Source of the DNA: Lachnotalea glycerini
GTDB lineage: Bacteria; Bacillota; Clostridia; Lachnospirales; Lachnospiraceae
Length of the DNA stretch: 64,000 nt
NCBI RefSeq assembly: GCF_003201285.1
Contig: NZ_QICS01000005.1
Location: 62,001-126,000, forward strand
Reading direction: 5' to 3'
This document shows, piece after piece, positions 1-9,104 of this stretch; positions within the stretch are counted from its first letter, which is position 1, and every line of letters starts with the position of its first letter. The position numbers were made by a program, and so were the translations under genes. Under the pieces are notes generated by a model. The model was not told the DNA's origin. It was given only the letters and a program-made list of their open reading frames with translations, and did not search any database.

Positions 1-193
1 ATGCAAATAATATGAATGCAAGTAAAAATAAAATACCTTTAAAAAGCATCCATGCTCTTGTATTTTTAACCCATAGCATAATCTGGTAAATGATAAATGC
101 TATAATGATAATTTCCACCAAATCTGTAATTTTTATATTTGGAAGGGATAAGCCAAACAAATAACTCGTTAAAAAGTTTTCTATATTACTCAT
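1..193 (-). CDS. cdaA: Diadenylate cyclase CdaA, 5' end only (gene runs off the left edge)
   Basis: The 64 N-terminal codons of a membrane diadenylate cyclase, which makes c-di-AMP from two ATP, are visible; the catalytic DisA_N domain (DGA and RHR motifs) lies outside the window. The visible part starts MSNIENFLTSYLF and continues with a hydrophobic helix and the family signature ITDLVEIIIIAFIIYQIM followed by KNTRAWMLFKG, typical of the CdaA/YbbP N-terminus. The ATG at 193 is preceded by AAAGGGTG. It begins 28 bp after the stop of the membrane-protein gene at 222-1223 and probably shares its transcript. The family assignment rests on N-terminal motifs only, but these are characteristic. In Firmicutes cdaR and glmM usually follow. 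Confidence 0.85.
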   Translation of the reverse strand, partial: MSNIENFLTSYLFGLSLPNIKITDLVEIIIIAFIIYQIMLWVKNTRAWMLFKGILFLLAFILFA

Positions 194-221
194 CTCATCA
201 CACCCTTTCCATGATTGGTCT

Positions 222-1223
222 TTACTTCAAATTTTTTAACTCATTTTCTAAATCAATTTCTTCCGTCATTGACAATGGAGTTTTTCTTGTCATTTTTTTC
301 TGTGGATTAATTCTCTTTACTTTCTTCTCTCTGGTCGTAATGCTTACTTTAGGTATCGCTTTTACGTAGTAATAATATTCGTCATCCTCGAATTGAACAT
401 GCTCTGCTCTTGTATAATCTAGATTAAAGCTCATAAATTGAACAAAAAAGGCAATTGCAACTGAAATTATCATACCGATTAAGAGTCCTATAATTTGAAA
501 TGACACATTAAACATGTAGTCGCTGATTAACATAATAAGTAAGTTAGTTAAGGCTCCTAATATAATTGCTATACTCCATGAATGATCCACGGACATTCTT
601 CTTATTAAATATACTACTAAAATTGTTGCCGAAAATGCCAGAATGCAAACAAACATATCCTTATTATTTATTACATTATCAATTAAATAGGTATAAGTCT
701 GAAGCATATTACTTGCTTCAGAATTATTGATAACAGATGAATTTAGTTTAACAGAGTACATCAAGTAATATAAAATAATCCCAAAAACTACCGGTACTGT
801 GGATAGTGGTGTTCCAACCAGTCCGGCTACAATTGGCACTACATATGGAATTTTTAATATAAATGCAATTGGTGTCAATAAAACCAGATAACTTTCCTTT
901 GGGGAAAACCGATAATACATTAAAAACATAAGCACAATCAAAACCAATGCTACCAAAGCTACAGGCAATGAAACCGCGTAAAAATGCAAAACCATATAAA
1001 GTGCAGCTAAAACTAAAGTTGCATTTAACGGTAAAAAAGTGGATGCAAGTGCAAATATGACCACTAATGCCGGATTTTTAAGCTTAGTCATAAAACCAAT
1101 ATTTGAATTTATTATGGAAAGCGTTAAAAATGCCATAATACATTTTGTAAATGGTCTAATATAAATTTCATATTTTCCATAAAACATTTTCAGCTTCTCT
1201 CTAAATTCTAGTAATATGGTCAT
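222..1223 (-). CDS. Polytopic membrane protein of unknown function, upstream of cdaA
   Basis: A 333-residue protein with about eight hydrophobic segments between residues 25 and 270, followed by a charged cytoplasmic-looking tail (about 275-333) that carries an acidic DDEYYYY stretch, a Lys/Arg-rich stretch and a terminal DLENELKNLK. I do not recognise a catalytic motif. The start is ATG at 1223 and overlaps the end of the upstream gene by 23 bp, which implies translational coupling. The stop lies 28 bp before cdaA. Position suggests a partner of CdaA or an envelope-homeostasis protein, but that is inference only. It could also be an orphan permease-like protein. Confidence 0.7.
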   Translation of the reverse strand: MTILLEFREKLKMFYGKYEIYIRPFTKCIMAFLTLSIINSNIGFMTKLKNPALVVIFALASTFLPLNATLVLAALYMVLHFYAVSLPVALVALVLIVLMFLMYYRFSPKESYLVLLTPIAFILKIPYVVPIVAGLVGTPLSTVPVVFGIILYYLMYSVKLNSSVINNSEASNMLQTYTYLIDNVINNKDMFVCILAFSATILVVYLIRRMSVDHSWSIAIILGALTNLLIMLISDYMFNVSFQIIGLLIGMIISVAIAFFVQFMSFNLDYTRAEHVQFEDDEYYYYVKAIPKVSITTREKKVKRINPQKKMTRKTPLSMTEEIDLENELKNLK

Positions 1224-1656
1224 TATCTGTTCTACCTCCTAAGCTTTTTCTGCTGCTATTCTTATTGTCATCTTTTTCATAGAGCTTACTAAGCCTTTTA
1301 AGCTGTCCGTAGTACCTTTTAACTCCATGCCTTGCATGGCTATATTTAATCATATACACAAAATATGCTAAAATCATATAGACTAGCATAAAAATTGCAT
1401 AATATTTAAAAAAAGACTTTCCTAATAAAATTAAATTTATTTTGTGAATATTCTCCATAAAATATTCGGCTTTATATACTCCCCACATTCCCACAAACAA
1501 GCAAAATGCTATCGTAATACTTACAGCTGTTTTTAGCATGTGGTATGTAATATAATCAATACGATAATACTTGGAAATTGGTATTTCTTTCTTTCCCTGT
1601 TTCATCTCATAAGCCGCCATTTTAGTCATTAATTTAATTCTATCCTCATTTAACAT
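1201..1656 (-). CDS. Small membrane protein of unknown function
   Basis: A 151-residue protein with two predicted transmembrane helices (about residues 42-62 and 84-105), a basic N-terminal region and a highly charged C-terminal tail (RLSKLYEKDDNKNSSRKS). No recognised family. The start ATG at 1656 follows GAGGTGAC. It is the first gene of a three-gene leftward unit ending in cdaA and overlaps the next gene by 23 bp, so the two membrane proteins are probably made together and may interact. A TATAAT element lies about 60 bp upstream in the minus direction, with only a weak -35. Confidence 0.65.
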   Translation of the reverse strand: MLNEDRIKLMTKMAAYEMKQGKKEIPISKYYRIDYITYHMLKTAVSITIAFCLFVGMWGVYKAEYFMENIHKINLILLGKSFFKYYAIFMLVYMILAYFVYMIKYSHARHGVKRYYGQLKRLSKLYEKDDNKNSSRKSLGGRTDNDHITRI

Positions 1657-1862
1657 ATGTCACCTCTTATAACGTTTCTTATAAGCATCAGCTTGATTAT
1701 ATCATATCTAACACTTTATGGAAAGTTTTTTATTCCATGTACAAATCTCCTTGTAGAACAAAACTACTTGTCATAGAACCCTATGTTCCCACTTTCCAGA
1801 TACATAATTGTCCTTTATATAAATTGCACCAATACATATCCTAAAAATATAAATAGACAAAT

Positions 1863-1893
1863 GTCCCCACAATTATAAAATAATTGCAGGGAC
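1863..1893 (-). terminator. Hairpin terminator after yvyF
   Basis: GTCCC(T/C)-rich inverted repeat: the minus strand reads GTCCCTGCAATTA, a short loop, then TAATTGTGGGGAC, followed by an AT-rich run. It starts 4 bp after the stop codon of the gene at 1898-2311. Confidence 0.7.
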
Positions 1894-1897
1894 GATT

Positions 1898-2311
1898 TTA
1901 TAGCTTATCTAAAAAGCGCATTCTTTCTTTTTCACGAGTTGGTTTCTTATCTTTAGCCAATATTGCTGTTGGCTTTTTGATTGCCTCATTCATATTATTT
2001 GCTATCTTATCCTTACATTGTTTACAATATCTGCCGGTTCTTATCATCGTACCACAATTTTCACATTCAATTGCAACCGGTGAATCATCCGTAAAGGATA
2101 ATCTTTCTTCTCTTATCCATTGCTTGATTTGTTGAACACTAACCTCATTATCCTCTGCAATCATTACCATGGTCGCCTTTGGATTTTCTCTCAAATAAAC
2201 CTTCACCTTTTGAAATTCGTCTTCCAAATCTGCTAAACATGAGGGACAGATTGGTTGTCCGCCTATGTAATTAAATAATTTTCTACATTTTTTACAATTT
2301 CTAACATCCAT
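1898..2311 (-). CDS. yvyF: Flagellar operon protein, YvyF family
   Basis: A 137-residue protein with two zinc-finger-like knuckles: CKKCRKLF...CPSC at residues 6-25 and CENCG...CKQC at about 82-98. The middle part resembles the MerR-like helix-turn-helix segment of this family (MVMIAEDNEVSVQQIKQWIREERL). In Bacillus subtilis the homologue yvyF sits between comFC and flgM in the competence/flagellar region; here it directly follows comFC with a 12-bp gap, the same order. Its role is thought to be regulatory for flagella or motility. The start is well set by AGGAGGAACAAATT before ATG. A terminator hairpin directly follows, so it ends the recD2-comFC-yvyF transcript. Confidence 0.85.
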   Translation of the reverse strand: MDVRNCKKCRKLFNYIGGQPICPSCLADLEDEFQKVKVYLRENPKATMVMIAEDNEVSVQQIKQWIREERLSFTDDSPVAIECENCGTMIRTGRYCKQCKDKIANNMNEAIKKPTAILAKDKKPTREKERMRFLDKL

Positions 2312-2323
2312 AATTTGTTCCTC

Positions 2324-3061
2324 CTATAACCCATCACCAGTACTTACAGTAACAAAATATGTATCGGAGACGCCAGTCTCCCTAAGTACTTCTGCTACAC
2401 CATCCATTGTTACTCCCGTAGTATAAATATCGTCTATCAATAATACTTTATTTAATTTTACATCAAAATTAACTATTTTAAAAGCATTTTTAAGATTATT
2501 TATTCTTTGTTTATTATTAAGACCCTTTTGAGGTAAAGTTTTTCTAATTCTCTTAACACAGTTAGTATAAACCGGAGCACCAATATAAGTTGACAACTCC
2601 TTTGCCAAAATCTCTGCCTGATTATATCCTCTGCTTCTTAATTTGGATTTATGAAGTGGTACAGGGATTATTGCATCTACATTCCAACTCATGATCTTTT
2701 CTCCATATTTATGCATGATTTCATTAGCATATACTTTTGCATACTCACGCTTATTATTATATTTAAAGCGATAAAGTGAGCCTTTTATCCTATCATCATA
2801 AACCCATAAAGCAATTCCTTTATTAAATAAATGTTCCTTTTTGCTACAATCATAGCAATACTCTTGCTCCTCAAGCATTAATGGCTTTCCGCACTTTTTA
2901 CACATTGGTTCACCTATATATGGAAGACTCTTCTTACATGTATCACAAATCTGAATATAATTAACTTTTAAGACTTCCTGACATACCGGACATGTCAATG
3001 GAAAAATAATATTTATAACTTCCTCTGTAAACTTTTTTAACTTTCTCGTATTACTCCGCAC
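2324..3061 (-). CDS. comFC: ComF family protein (phosphoribosyltransferase-like)
   Basis: A 245-residue ComFC homologue. The N-terminus holds a double zinc ribbon (CPVC...CDTC at about 20-41, CKKCGKP...CYDC at about 54-73). The C-terminal half is a type I phosphoribosyltransferase fold: VDAIIPVPLHKSKLRSRGYNQAEILAKEL, then the PRPP-binding loop KVLLIDDIYTTGVTMD at about 205-220. ComFC proteins are needed for natural transformation, acting in the cytosol with single-stranded DNA uptake. The start is GTG with GGAGAAAG upstream. It lies 40 bp after recD2 and 12 bp before yvyF. Confidence 0.9.
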   Translation of the reverse strand: MRSNTRKLKKFTEEVINIIFPLTCPVCQEVLKVNYIQICDTCKKSLPYIGEPMCKKCGKPLMLEEQEYCYDCSKKEHLFNKGIALWVYDDRIKGSLYRFKYNNKREYAKVYANEIMHKYGEKIMSWNVDAIIPVPLHKSKLRSRGYNQAEILAKELSTYIGAPVYTNCVKRIRKTLPQKGLNNKQRINNLKNAFKIVNFDVKLNKVLLIDDIYTTGVTMDGVAEVLRETGVSDTYFVTVSTGDGL

Positions 3062-3101
3062 AAAAATTCTTTCTCCCCAAATCTCTCCAACGTAACTGCA
3101 C

Positions 3102-5321
3102 CTAAATCAAGTGATCCAATTCTAAAATTCTATCCGCCAAACCAGAATATCTTTTTTGTTCGCTTTCATTTTCTATCATCATTTGAAATGTTTCTTCGTT
3201 TCCTACAATTGTTACACATTTTTTGGCTCTTGTAACCGCTGTATATAATAAATTACGGTTCATCAGCATTCTAGGTCCTGTGAGAAGTGGGATTACCACC
3301 GCAGGATATTCACTTCCCTGTGACTTGTGTATTGTAATAGCATAGGAAAGCTCTAATTCATCTAGTTGCTTAAAGGAATAGCTTACCGTTTTCCCTTCGT
3401 CAAATTCAACTACCAGCTCTTCTGTAAAATGATTAATTTCTTTAATCACACCCATATCACCATTAAATACGCCCATCCCCTTATTTAGCATGATTCCGTA
3501 TCGGTTTCTAACCTCCCATTCGATCTGGTAATTATTTTTAATCTGCATGACCTTATCGCCTTCACGAAACAAACCTTGACCATATTCCTTTTCCTGCTTT
3601 GAGGCTGCCTTAGGATTTAGATATTCCTGTAAGACCTCATTTAATCTTTCTACCCCCAGATTTCCCTTTCTCATAGGTGTAAGAACCTGAATATCATAAG
3701 AACTCGCATCAACATAAGGAGGAAGCTTTTTTTGAATCAAAGTCAACAAAACACGAATAATTACATTAGAATCTTCTCTTTTTAGCAAAAAAAAGTCTTT
3801 GCTTTTATTATCTGCATTCACCCGCTCACCCTTGTTTATCTTATGGGCATTCAAAATTATGTCACTTTGCACAGCCTGTCTGAATATTTTATTTAACATG
3901 ACGACTTTAAATTTCTCTGAATGAATTATATCCTTTAATACACTCCCCGGTCCGACAGACGGAAGCTGATCCACATCCCCTACCAAAATAAGACGGGTTC
4001 CGACCACAATTGCCTTTAGCAAAGCATTTATCAAATAAATATCTACCATCGACATTTCATCAATAATAACAACATCAGCATCTAGTGGATTTTCTTCATT
4101 TCTGTCAAATCCTCCTGTCGTTTCACTATCCGGTACACCTGAGACTTCCAATAATCTATGGATCGTCTGTGCTTCATATCCAGTTGCTTCCGTCATTCTT
4201 TTCGCCGCACGACCCGTTGGTGCTGCCAGTTGTATACTTAATTCCTCTGATTCAAAATATTTAATAATTGCATTTATAGTTGTTGTTTTTCCTGTTCCAG
4301 GACCACCTGTTATTATAAGAAGTCCATTCCTAACCGCCTCGATAATAGCCTGTTGTTGCAGCTCATCCAGTTCGATTTCCGAATTTAGCTCAATCCTTTT
4401 TAATTTTTGATAAATTTCTTTTTGATCTACATCGCATTGTATATTCAGGTCATGAAGCATTTTTGCGGTATTTAGTTCCATATAATAATAACGTGCCGCA
4501 TAGATATTTTTTATTTCTTCTTGTGCTTTTACAATCAGCTTTTTATCTATCACCATATCCATAATGTGTTTTTGAATATTTAACTGTTCTACTTTTAACA
4601 AATCCTCTGCTCTACATAGAAGCAATGCTTCCGGCAAATAAGTATGTCCTTCATTAATAGCTTGTAAAAGTACGTATAATATACCACTTTTAATGCGAAA
4701 ATCAGAATCAGTATGTATACCAACTCTGCTTGCAATCTCATCTGCTATTTTAAAACCTATTCCGCTTATATCATCTGCCAGTCGATAGGGATTTTCTTTT
4801 ATTATATTATAAATATTTTGACCATATTGGTTATATATTTTTACCGCCAGCGTAGTTGATATTCCGTATTGTTGTAAAAAAATCATGGCTTTACGAAGAT
4901 CCTTTTTATCCTCTAGCTGATCAGATATTTCTCTGGCTTTTTTCTCACTGATACCCTTAACTTCCACGAGTCGCTCGGGCTCTTCTTCAATAATTCGAAA
5001 TGTATCCTCTTTAAATCTTCTTACAATTCGAGAAGCAAGTGCAACTCCAAGCCCCTTAATAGCTCCGGAACCCAGATATCTTTCAATTGCGATCATGTCC
5101 TGTGGTGCTTTTATCTTATATTGTTTAATCTGAAATTGCTTTCCATAATTAGGATGATCTATATAATTACCTTCCGCTTCGATTAACTCTCCCTCTCCAA
5201 TATAGTGAAACATGCCGACACAAGTAATTTCTTCTCCATCGCTTATGATGTTTAGTACTGTATAACCATTATCATCATTACGATAAATAATATGTTCAAT
5301 ATATCCTTCTATCACTTCCAC
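3102..5321 (-). CDS. recD2: RecD2-type ATP-dependent 5'-3' DNA helicase
   Basis: A 739-residue SF1B helicase of the RecD2/YrrC class, which works without RecBC in replication-fork maintenance and recombinational repair. The N-terminal OB-like region (residues 1-75) is followed by tandem helix-hairpin-helix motifs (SGAIKGLGVALASRIV; VEVKGISEKKAREI; DISGIGFKIADEIA). The Walker A motif is GGPGTGKTTT at about 339-348, Walker B is VVIIDEMSMVD, and the later helicase motifs include GDVDQLPSVGPG, IFRQ and the C-terminal AITIHKSQGSEY and LLYTAVTRAKK. The start ATG at 5321 follows AAAGGGTGGAAG. It heads the recD2-comFC-yvyF run. Confidence 0.95.
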   Translation of the reverse strand: MEVIEGYIEHIIYRNDDNGYTVLNIISDGEEITCVGMFHYIGEGELIEAEGNYIDHPNYGKQFQIKQYKIKAPQDMIAIERYLGSGAIKGLGVALASRIVRRFKEDTFRIIEEEPERLVEVKGISEKKAREISDQLEDKKDLRKAMIFLQQYGISTTLAVKIYNQYGQNIYNIIKENPYRLADDISGIGFKIADEIASRVGIHTDSDFRIKSGILYVLLQAINEGHTYLPEALLLCRAEDLLKVEQLNIQKHIMDMVIDKKLIVKAQEEIKNIYAARYYYMELNTAKMLHDLNIQCDVDQKEIYQKLKRIELNSEIELDELQQQAIIEAVRNGLLIITGGPGTGKTTTINAIIKYFESEELSIQLAAPTGRAAKRMTEATGYEAQTIHRLLEVSGVPDSETTGGFDRNEENPLDADVVIIDEMSMVDIYLINALLKAIVVGTRLILVGDVDQLPSVGPGSVLKDIIHSEKFKVVMLNKIFRQAVQSDIILNAHKINKGERVNADNKSKDFFLLKREDSNVIIRVLLTLIQKKLPPYVDASSYDIQVLTPMRKGNLGVERLNEVLQEYLNPKAASKQEKEYGQGLFREGDKVMQIKNNYQIEWEVRNRYGIMLNKGMGVFNGDMGVIKEINHFTEELVVEFDEGKTVSYSFKQLDELELSYAITIHKSQGSEYPAVVIPLLTGPRMLMNRNLLYTAVTRAKKCVTIVGNEETFQMMIENESEQKRYSGLADRILELDHLI

Positions 5322-5367
5322 CCTTTCACCTCCTCAAGCTTATTTCCTCATTACTTAAGTAAATCGA

Positions 5368-5413
5368 ACGGATATATCTGGGAAATAAAAATGATCTCCC
5401 AGAATATATCCGT
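5368..5413 (-). terminator. Strong hairpin between flgJ-like gene and recD2
   Basis: A 16-bp inverted repeat (arms 5368-5383 and 5397-5413, one bulged base) around ACGGATATATCTGGGA. It lies between the stop of the flgJ-like gene and recD2. No strong T-run follows on the minus strand, so it may be a weak terminator or a transcript-stability element rather than a full stop. Confidence 0.55.
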
Positions 5414-5471
5414 CCAAATACGAAACCTGTATTAAGTTATTGATACTGATGCTTCGCTCTATGTTTAATTT

Positions 5472-5810
5472 CTATAAATTATAATTTATTTTCATTTGGT
5501 CATACAGTGTCTGGGCAATACCAAGTTCATTCTTTTCTGTTACCATAGAGGCATATTCCTGTGTCAGAGTATCCTCAAAATAATCCAGAGTACTTACCCC
5601 ACTCGTGGAATCATCTTCCTCTTCCGGAATCATTTTTTTCATCTCTTTAAAAACCTGTTCTACAAAATATTGCTCAAACTGCTTGCACACATTCATCAAT
5701 TCATCATCCGACGAAGTAGAATAATCTTTTGAAAGACTATCCTCAACTTTATCTGAGGCCGTCGTATTATTTAGATATTGCGCACCATATATAGAAGAAA
5801 TTCCATCCAT
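5472..5810 (-). CDS. flgJ: Rod-binding protein, FlgJ N-terminal type
   Basis: A 112-residue protein matching only the rod-binding domain of FlgJ: a Ser/Asp-rich N-terminus, then CKQFEQYFVEQVFKEMKKMIP (about 42-62), the GVSTLDYFEDTLTQEYASMV segment and a terminal GIAQTLYDQMK. The C-terminal muramidase domain of proteobacterial FlgJ is absent, as is usual in Firmicutes, so it should act as the rod cap or scaffold only. It is the fourth gene of the mbl-flhO-flhP-flgJ run, 35 bp after the FlgG-like gene, with AAAGGGG upstream of the ATG. Confidence 0.85.
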   Translation of the reverse strand: MDGISSIYGAQYLNNTTASDKVEDSLSKDYSTSSDDELMNVCKQFEQYFVEQVFKEMKKMIPEEEDDSTSGVSTLDYFEDTLTQEYASMVTEKNELGIAQTLYDQMKINYNL

Positions 5811-5845
5811 TCTTATTAACCCCTTTCAAGATATACTTATTATAC

Positions 5846-6658
5846 TTATCTTAAATTGTTAGCCTGTTGCATCATATCATCTGCCGCTTGAACTGCTTTT
5901 GAATTCATTTCATATGCTCTTTGTGCAACTATTAGATTAACCATCTCGTCTGCAACCTGCACATTAGACGCTTCTAAATAGCCCTGATAAATTTTGCTTT
6001 TTGTTACTGCAGTATTTGTTGATTCATTGATAGCAGCTCCAGAAGCATCACTGACTGCATATAAGCTGTCAGACTGCTTCAATAAGCCAGCCGGGTTATT
6101 AAATTGGTACATACCTATTGTCTTTCCAAGCGCCGTCGTAGTTCCATCGGCATTTGTATAATAAAGCTGACCAGATGAGTTTACCGTTACATTGGAAGAA
6201 TTGTATGTCGTTGGAATGGTAATTTGATTACCGCTTGTATCAAGCACCGGATATCCTTCACTCGTAGCCAGAACCAAACCATTCGTTCCTGCCGTAAACT
6301 GAAAAACTCCATTACGCGTATAATAAGTTTTGCCATCTTCTGCCTTAACAGCAAAAAAACCATTTCCACTGACTGCAAAATTTGTATAAATTCCTGTTTC
6401 TGTCAAAGTACCCTGTGTGTAATGAGAGGTAATAGAAGAGTTTCTAACACCTAAACCAACCTGAGCACCAATAGGCTTATTTTCTCCATTTTTTGATGTA
6501 GTCTTTGTCTGTAATGTCTGATAGAGCAAAGACTTAAATTCTGCCGTTTCATTTTTATAGCCTGTTGTATTAACATTTGCAAGATTATTTGCAATTGTAT
6601 CAACTGCAGTTTGCTGCGCGATCATACCACTGGCTGCTGTCCATAATGTTCTTACCAT
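5846..6658 (-). CDS. flhP: Flagellar basal-body rod protein, FlgG/FlhP type
   Basis: A 270-residue distal-rod protein. It carries the rod/hook N-terminal motif MVRTLWTAASGMIAQQ followed by DTIANNLANVNTTGYK (residues 1-37) and the conserved C-terminus GYLEASNVQVADEMVNLIVAQRAYEMNSKAVQAADDMMQQANNL. Order and sequence match FlhP of Bacillus subtilis, encoded downstream of mbl and flhO. It assembles outside the membrane by type III export and has no signal peptide. The gene is 38 bp downstream of the FlgF-like gene. Confidence 0.9.
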   Translation of the reverse strand: MVRTLWTAASGMIAQQTAVDTIANNLANVNTTGYKNETAEFKSLLYQTLQTKTTSKNGENKPIGAQVGLGVRNSSITSHYTQGTLTETGIYTNFAVSGNGFFAVKAEDGKTYYTRNGVFQFTAGTNGLVLATSEGYPVLDTSGNQITIPTTYNSSNVTVNSSGQLYYTNADGTTTALGKTIGMYQFNNPAGLLKQSDSLYAVSDASGAAINESTNTAVTKSKIYQGYLEASNVQVADEMVNLIVAQRAYEMNSKAVQAADDMMQQANNLR

Positions 6659-6696
6659 TCCTTATACACCTCTCTATTCCTCTTAAGCATCATCAA

Positions 6697-7470
6697 TTAT
6701 AATTTACCCACTGTATTGACAGCTTTATCTAATGTGCCGTCAATCGTTGTGATTACTTTTTGATTCGTTTCATATGCTCGTGTTGTCTGAATCATATTAA
6801 CCATCTCTGATACTACATTTACATTTGAATACTCTATGTAACCTTGCTGAACCCTTGCAGTAGACGCCTGTGTGGTGCCTCCATCAACCAGATTGTACAT
6901 GTTCTCACCGTATTTTTCCAAGTAATCATAATTGGTAACATCGGTTATTGCCAACTTATTAACTAAGGTTCCATCCTGATATATATTACCTAACGTGTCA
7001 ATTTTAACGGTTGTATTTGTGTCGATCTTAATTGGAGAGTTTCCGTTCCCCAGAACATAATCTCCGTCCTTAGTAACTAAATAGCCTTGCGTGTTTACTG
7101 TAAACGAACCATCACGAGTATACTTGGTAGATGTCTGTCCTGCTTTATTAGTAAAAGAAATACTAAAAAAGCCTTTTCCATCCAAAGCTAAATCATATGT
7201 ATTTGAGGTCTCCTTAAAAGACCCCTGTGAATAATCAGTATAGGTTTCTCCTATTTGAGCACCCATACTCATTGTTCCTAATCTTTTATTTACATAGTAT
7301 TCTGATGCATCCTTGATTTTAACTGCATATACATCTGCAAAAGACTGCGCCGTTGCGCCCTCAGCCTTATATCCATAGGTAGATGCATTAGCCATGTTAT
7401 TCGTAATTACATCCATTCTGTTTTGTTCATTAATCATGCCTGTATAGGCTGTGTATAACCCCTTTACCAT
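6697..7470 (-). CDS. flhO: Flagellar basal-body rod protein, FlgF/FlhO type
   Basis: A 257-residue rod protein paralogous to its downstream neighbour. The N-terminus reads MVKGLYTAYTGMINEQ, then MDVITNNMANASTYGYK; the C-terminus is GYIEYSNVNVVSEMVNMIQTTRAYETNQKVITTIDGTLDKAVNTVGKL. The central DGKGFFSI and KYTRDGSFTVNTQGYLV motifs are typical of FlgF/FlgG. It starts 16 bp after the mbl stop with AGGAGG before the ATG, so it is cotranscribed with the cytoskeletal gene. Family and order support FlhO rather than FlgE. Confidence 0.88.
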   Translation of the reverse strand: MVKGLYTAYTGMINEQNRMDVITNNMANASTYGYKAEGATAQSFADVYAVKIKDASEYYVNKRLGTMSMGAQIGETYTDYSQGSFKETSNTYDLALDGKGFFSISFTNKAGQTSTKYTRDGSFTVNTQGYLVTKDGDYVLGNGNSPIKIDTNTTVKIDTLGNIYQDGTLVNKLAITDVTNYDYLEKYGENMYNLVDGGTTQASTARVQQGYIEYSNVNVVSEMVNMIQTTRAYETNQKVITTIDGTLDKAVNTVGKL

Positions 7471-7486
7471 ATACTTGCCTCCTTAA

Positions 7487-8479
7487 CTAATTGTCTCTTT
7501 TCCCACTAAGGAATTCAACAAATTTACCTGTGCCAATTGCTACAGCTGTCATCGGATCCTCAGCGGTCATTGTATTAATTCCGGTTTTTTCTTCAATTAA
7601 TTCCTCTAAACCTCTTAAAAGACTTCCGCCTCCTGTTAAAACGATACCTCGATCAGCAACATCTGCTGCCAATTCCGGTGGTGTCTTTTCCAATACGCTG
7701 TGAACAGCTTCCACAATCTGTGCTGTTGTTTCCTTTAGTGCCTCTTCGGTTTCTTCCGACGTTACTGTAACCGTCTTAGGAAGTCCTGTCACAAGATTAC
7801 GTCCTCTTACATCCATCGAGTCCACTTCTGCCCTTCTATAAGCAGAGCCTATCTTAATCTTTATGTCCTCAGCAGTTCTTTCACCGATTAGAAGATTATG
7901 CTTTTTACGCATATATCGAACAATCGCCTCATCGAAATCATCGCCTGCAATCTTAATAGACGTACTAACTACAGTACCTCCAAGTGAAATAACTGCGATA
8001 TCAGAAGTTCCACCGCCAATATCAACTATCATATTACCACAAGGTCTGGAAATATCAATGCCTGCTCCAATTGCTGCTGCAATTGGTTCTTCTATAATAG
8101 AAACTTCCCTTGCTCCTGCCTGATAAGTAGCATCCTCTACGGCTTTTTTCTCAACCTCTGTCACACCACTAGGTACACAGACACTTATTCGCGGCTTACG
8201 AAAAGTTTTCTTTCCCAATGCCTTTTGAATAAAATATTTAAGCATTTTCTCTGTTACCGTATAATCCGAAATAACACCTTGTCTAAGAGGTCTTACTGCC
8301 ACTATATTTCCTGGTGTTCTTCCAAGCATTAATCTTGCTTCTTCGCCAATCGCTTTAATCTTGTTTGTATCACGGTCAAACGCAACTACAGATGGCTCTT
8401 TTAAAACAACACCTTTTCCTTTTATATATACCAATATACTTGCGGTTCCTAAATCAATACCAATATCCGTACCTAACAT
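7487..8479 (-). CDS. mbl: Rod-shape determining protein, MreB/Mbl family
   Basis: A 330-residue actin-like cytoskeletal ATPase that guides cylindrical cell-wall synthesis. Visible actin-fold motifs are phosphate 1 DIGIDLGTASILVY (5-18), connect 1 SVCVPSGVTEVEKKAV, phosphate 2 MIVDIGGGTSDIAVISLGG (about 155-173) and adenosine VLTGGGSLLRGLEELI (about 285-300). The position before two rod genes is the mbl-flhO-flhP order of Bacillus, so Mbl is preferred over MreB, but the spoIIID gene that precedes mbl in Bacillus is absent. The ATG is preceded by AAAGGGGAAAATT. Confidence 0.9.
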   Translation of the reverse strand: MLGTDIGIDLGTASILVYIKGKGVVLKEPSVVAFDRDTNKIKAIGEEARLMLGRTPGNIVAVRPLRQGVISDYTVTEKMLKYFIQKALGKKTFRKPRISVCVPSGVTEVEKKAVEDATYQAGAREVSIIEEPIAAAIGAGIDISRPCGNMIVDIGGGTSDIAVISLGGTVVSTSIKIAGDDFDEAIVRYMRKKHNLLIGERTAEDIKIKIGSAYRRAEVDSMDVRGRNLVTGLPKTVTVTSEETEEALKETTAQIVEAVHSVLEKTPPELAADVADRGIVLTGGGSLLRGLEELIEEKTGINTMTAEDPMTAVAIGTGKFVEFLSGKRDN

Positions 8480-8860
8480 AATTTTCCCCTTTCGAATAAG
8501 CTATATCTATTTCAAAATAAACAAAAATTATTTTGTCTGCTAAATATAATGTAATATTTATAAATAAGTGAAACATTGAAGAATATACTTACTCATCAAT
8601 ATCCATAGTATTTCACATACTCGTTTACATTATAAACAATAATTTCAATTTTTTAAAGTCTTTTCTTATATTTTTCCTATTTTTCTATTCTAGCTTAAAT
8701 TTATGAAAGTTTTTTGTTCATATTTATTTCATTTTTATTAAGATGATTCAATAAATACTATTTTTCACCTTTTTTTTAATGTTTCGTCAAGAAATGAACA
8801 CATTTCATGTTTATACTGATATTGTATTAGCAAATAGCTAATATGATTTTTCATAACTCA

Positions 8861-8894
8861 TGCACTGCAGTTGCCGGTAAATTACTGCAGTGCA
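8861..8894. repeat. 10-bp inverted repeat (TGCACTGCAG ... CTGCAGTGCA)
   Basis: Perfect 10-bp arms at 8861-8870 and 8885-8894 with a 14-bp spacer, in an AT-rich intergenic region. No T-run follows, so it looks more like a protein-binding site or an RNA hairpin than a terminator. Confidence 0.6.
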
Positions 8895-8906
8895 CTCCCT
8901 CAGAAA

Positions 8907-8925
8907 ACACACATAATGTGTGTTA
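8907..8925. repeat. Palindrome AACACACAT-A-ATGTGTGTT
   Basis: A near-perfect 19-bp palindrome just downstream of the first inverted repeat, followed on the plus strand by an AT-rich run. It is a possible operator; as an RNA it would be a tight 8-bp stem with a 3-nt loop. Confidence 0.5.
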
Positions 8926-9104
8926 TTTTTATTTATAAGAATAAAGGAGAAAAGTTAAACACGCAGTTGATTTTTATAAATACAATAACTTGATAAACTG
9001 CAAAACATATTTCTCATATTTAAGTAAAAAAGCTTATTCGGGAAATGGAAATTTATAAATATCCTTTATATTATATCGACTTAATTTATTTTTTTATTAG
9101 TCTT

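Larger units (their letters stand above)
8480..9104. other. 625-bp AT-rich intergenic region upstream of mbl
   Basis: No gene is seen on either strand. It holds the mbl 5' region and two inverted repeats described separately: TGCACTGCAG/CTGCAGTGCA and AACACACAT/ATGTGTGTT. A TATAAT element on the minus strand near 8630 may belong to mbl, but its -35 is weak. Confidence 0.6.

Noticed and set aside
8480-9104. A missing spoIIID gene upstream of mbl
   Set aside because: No frame of suitable length or helix-turn-helix content is present on either strand.
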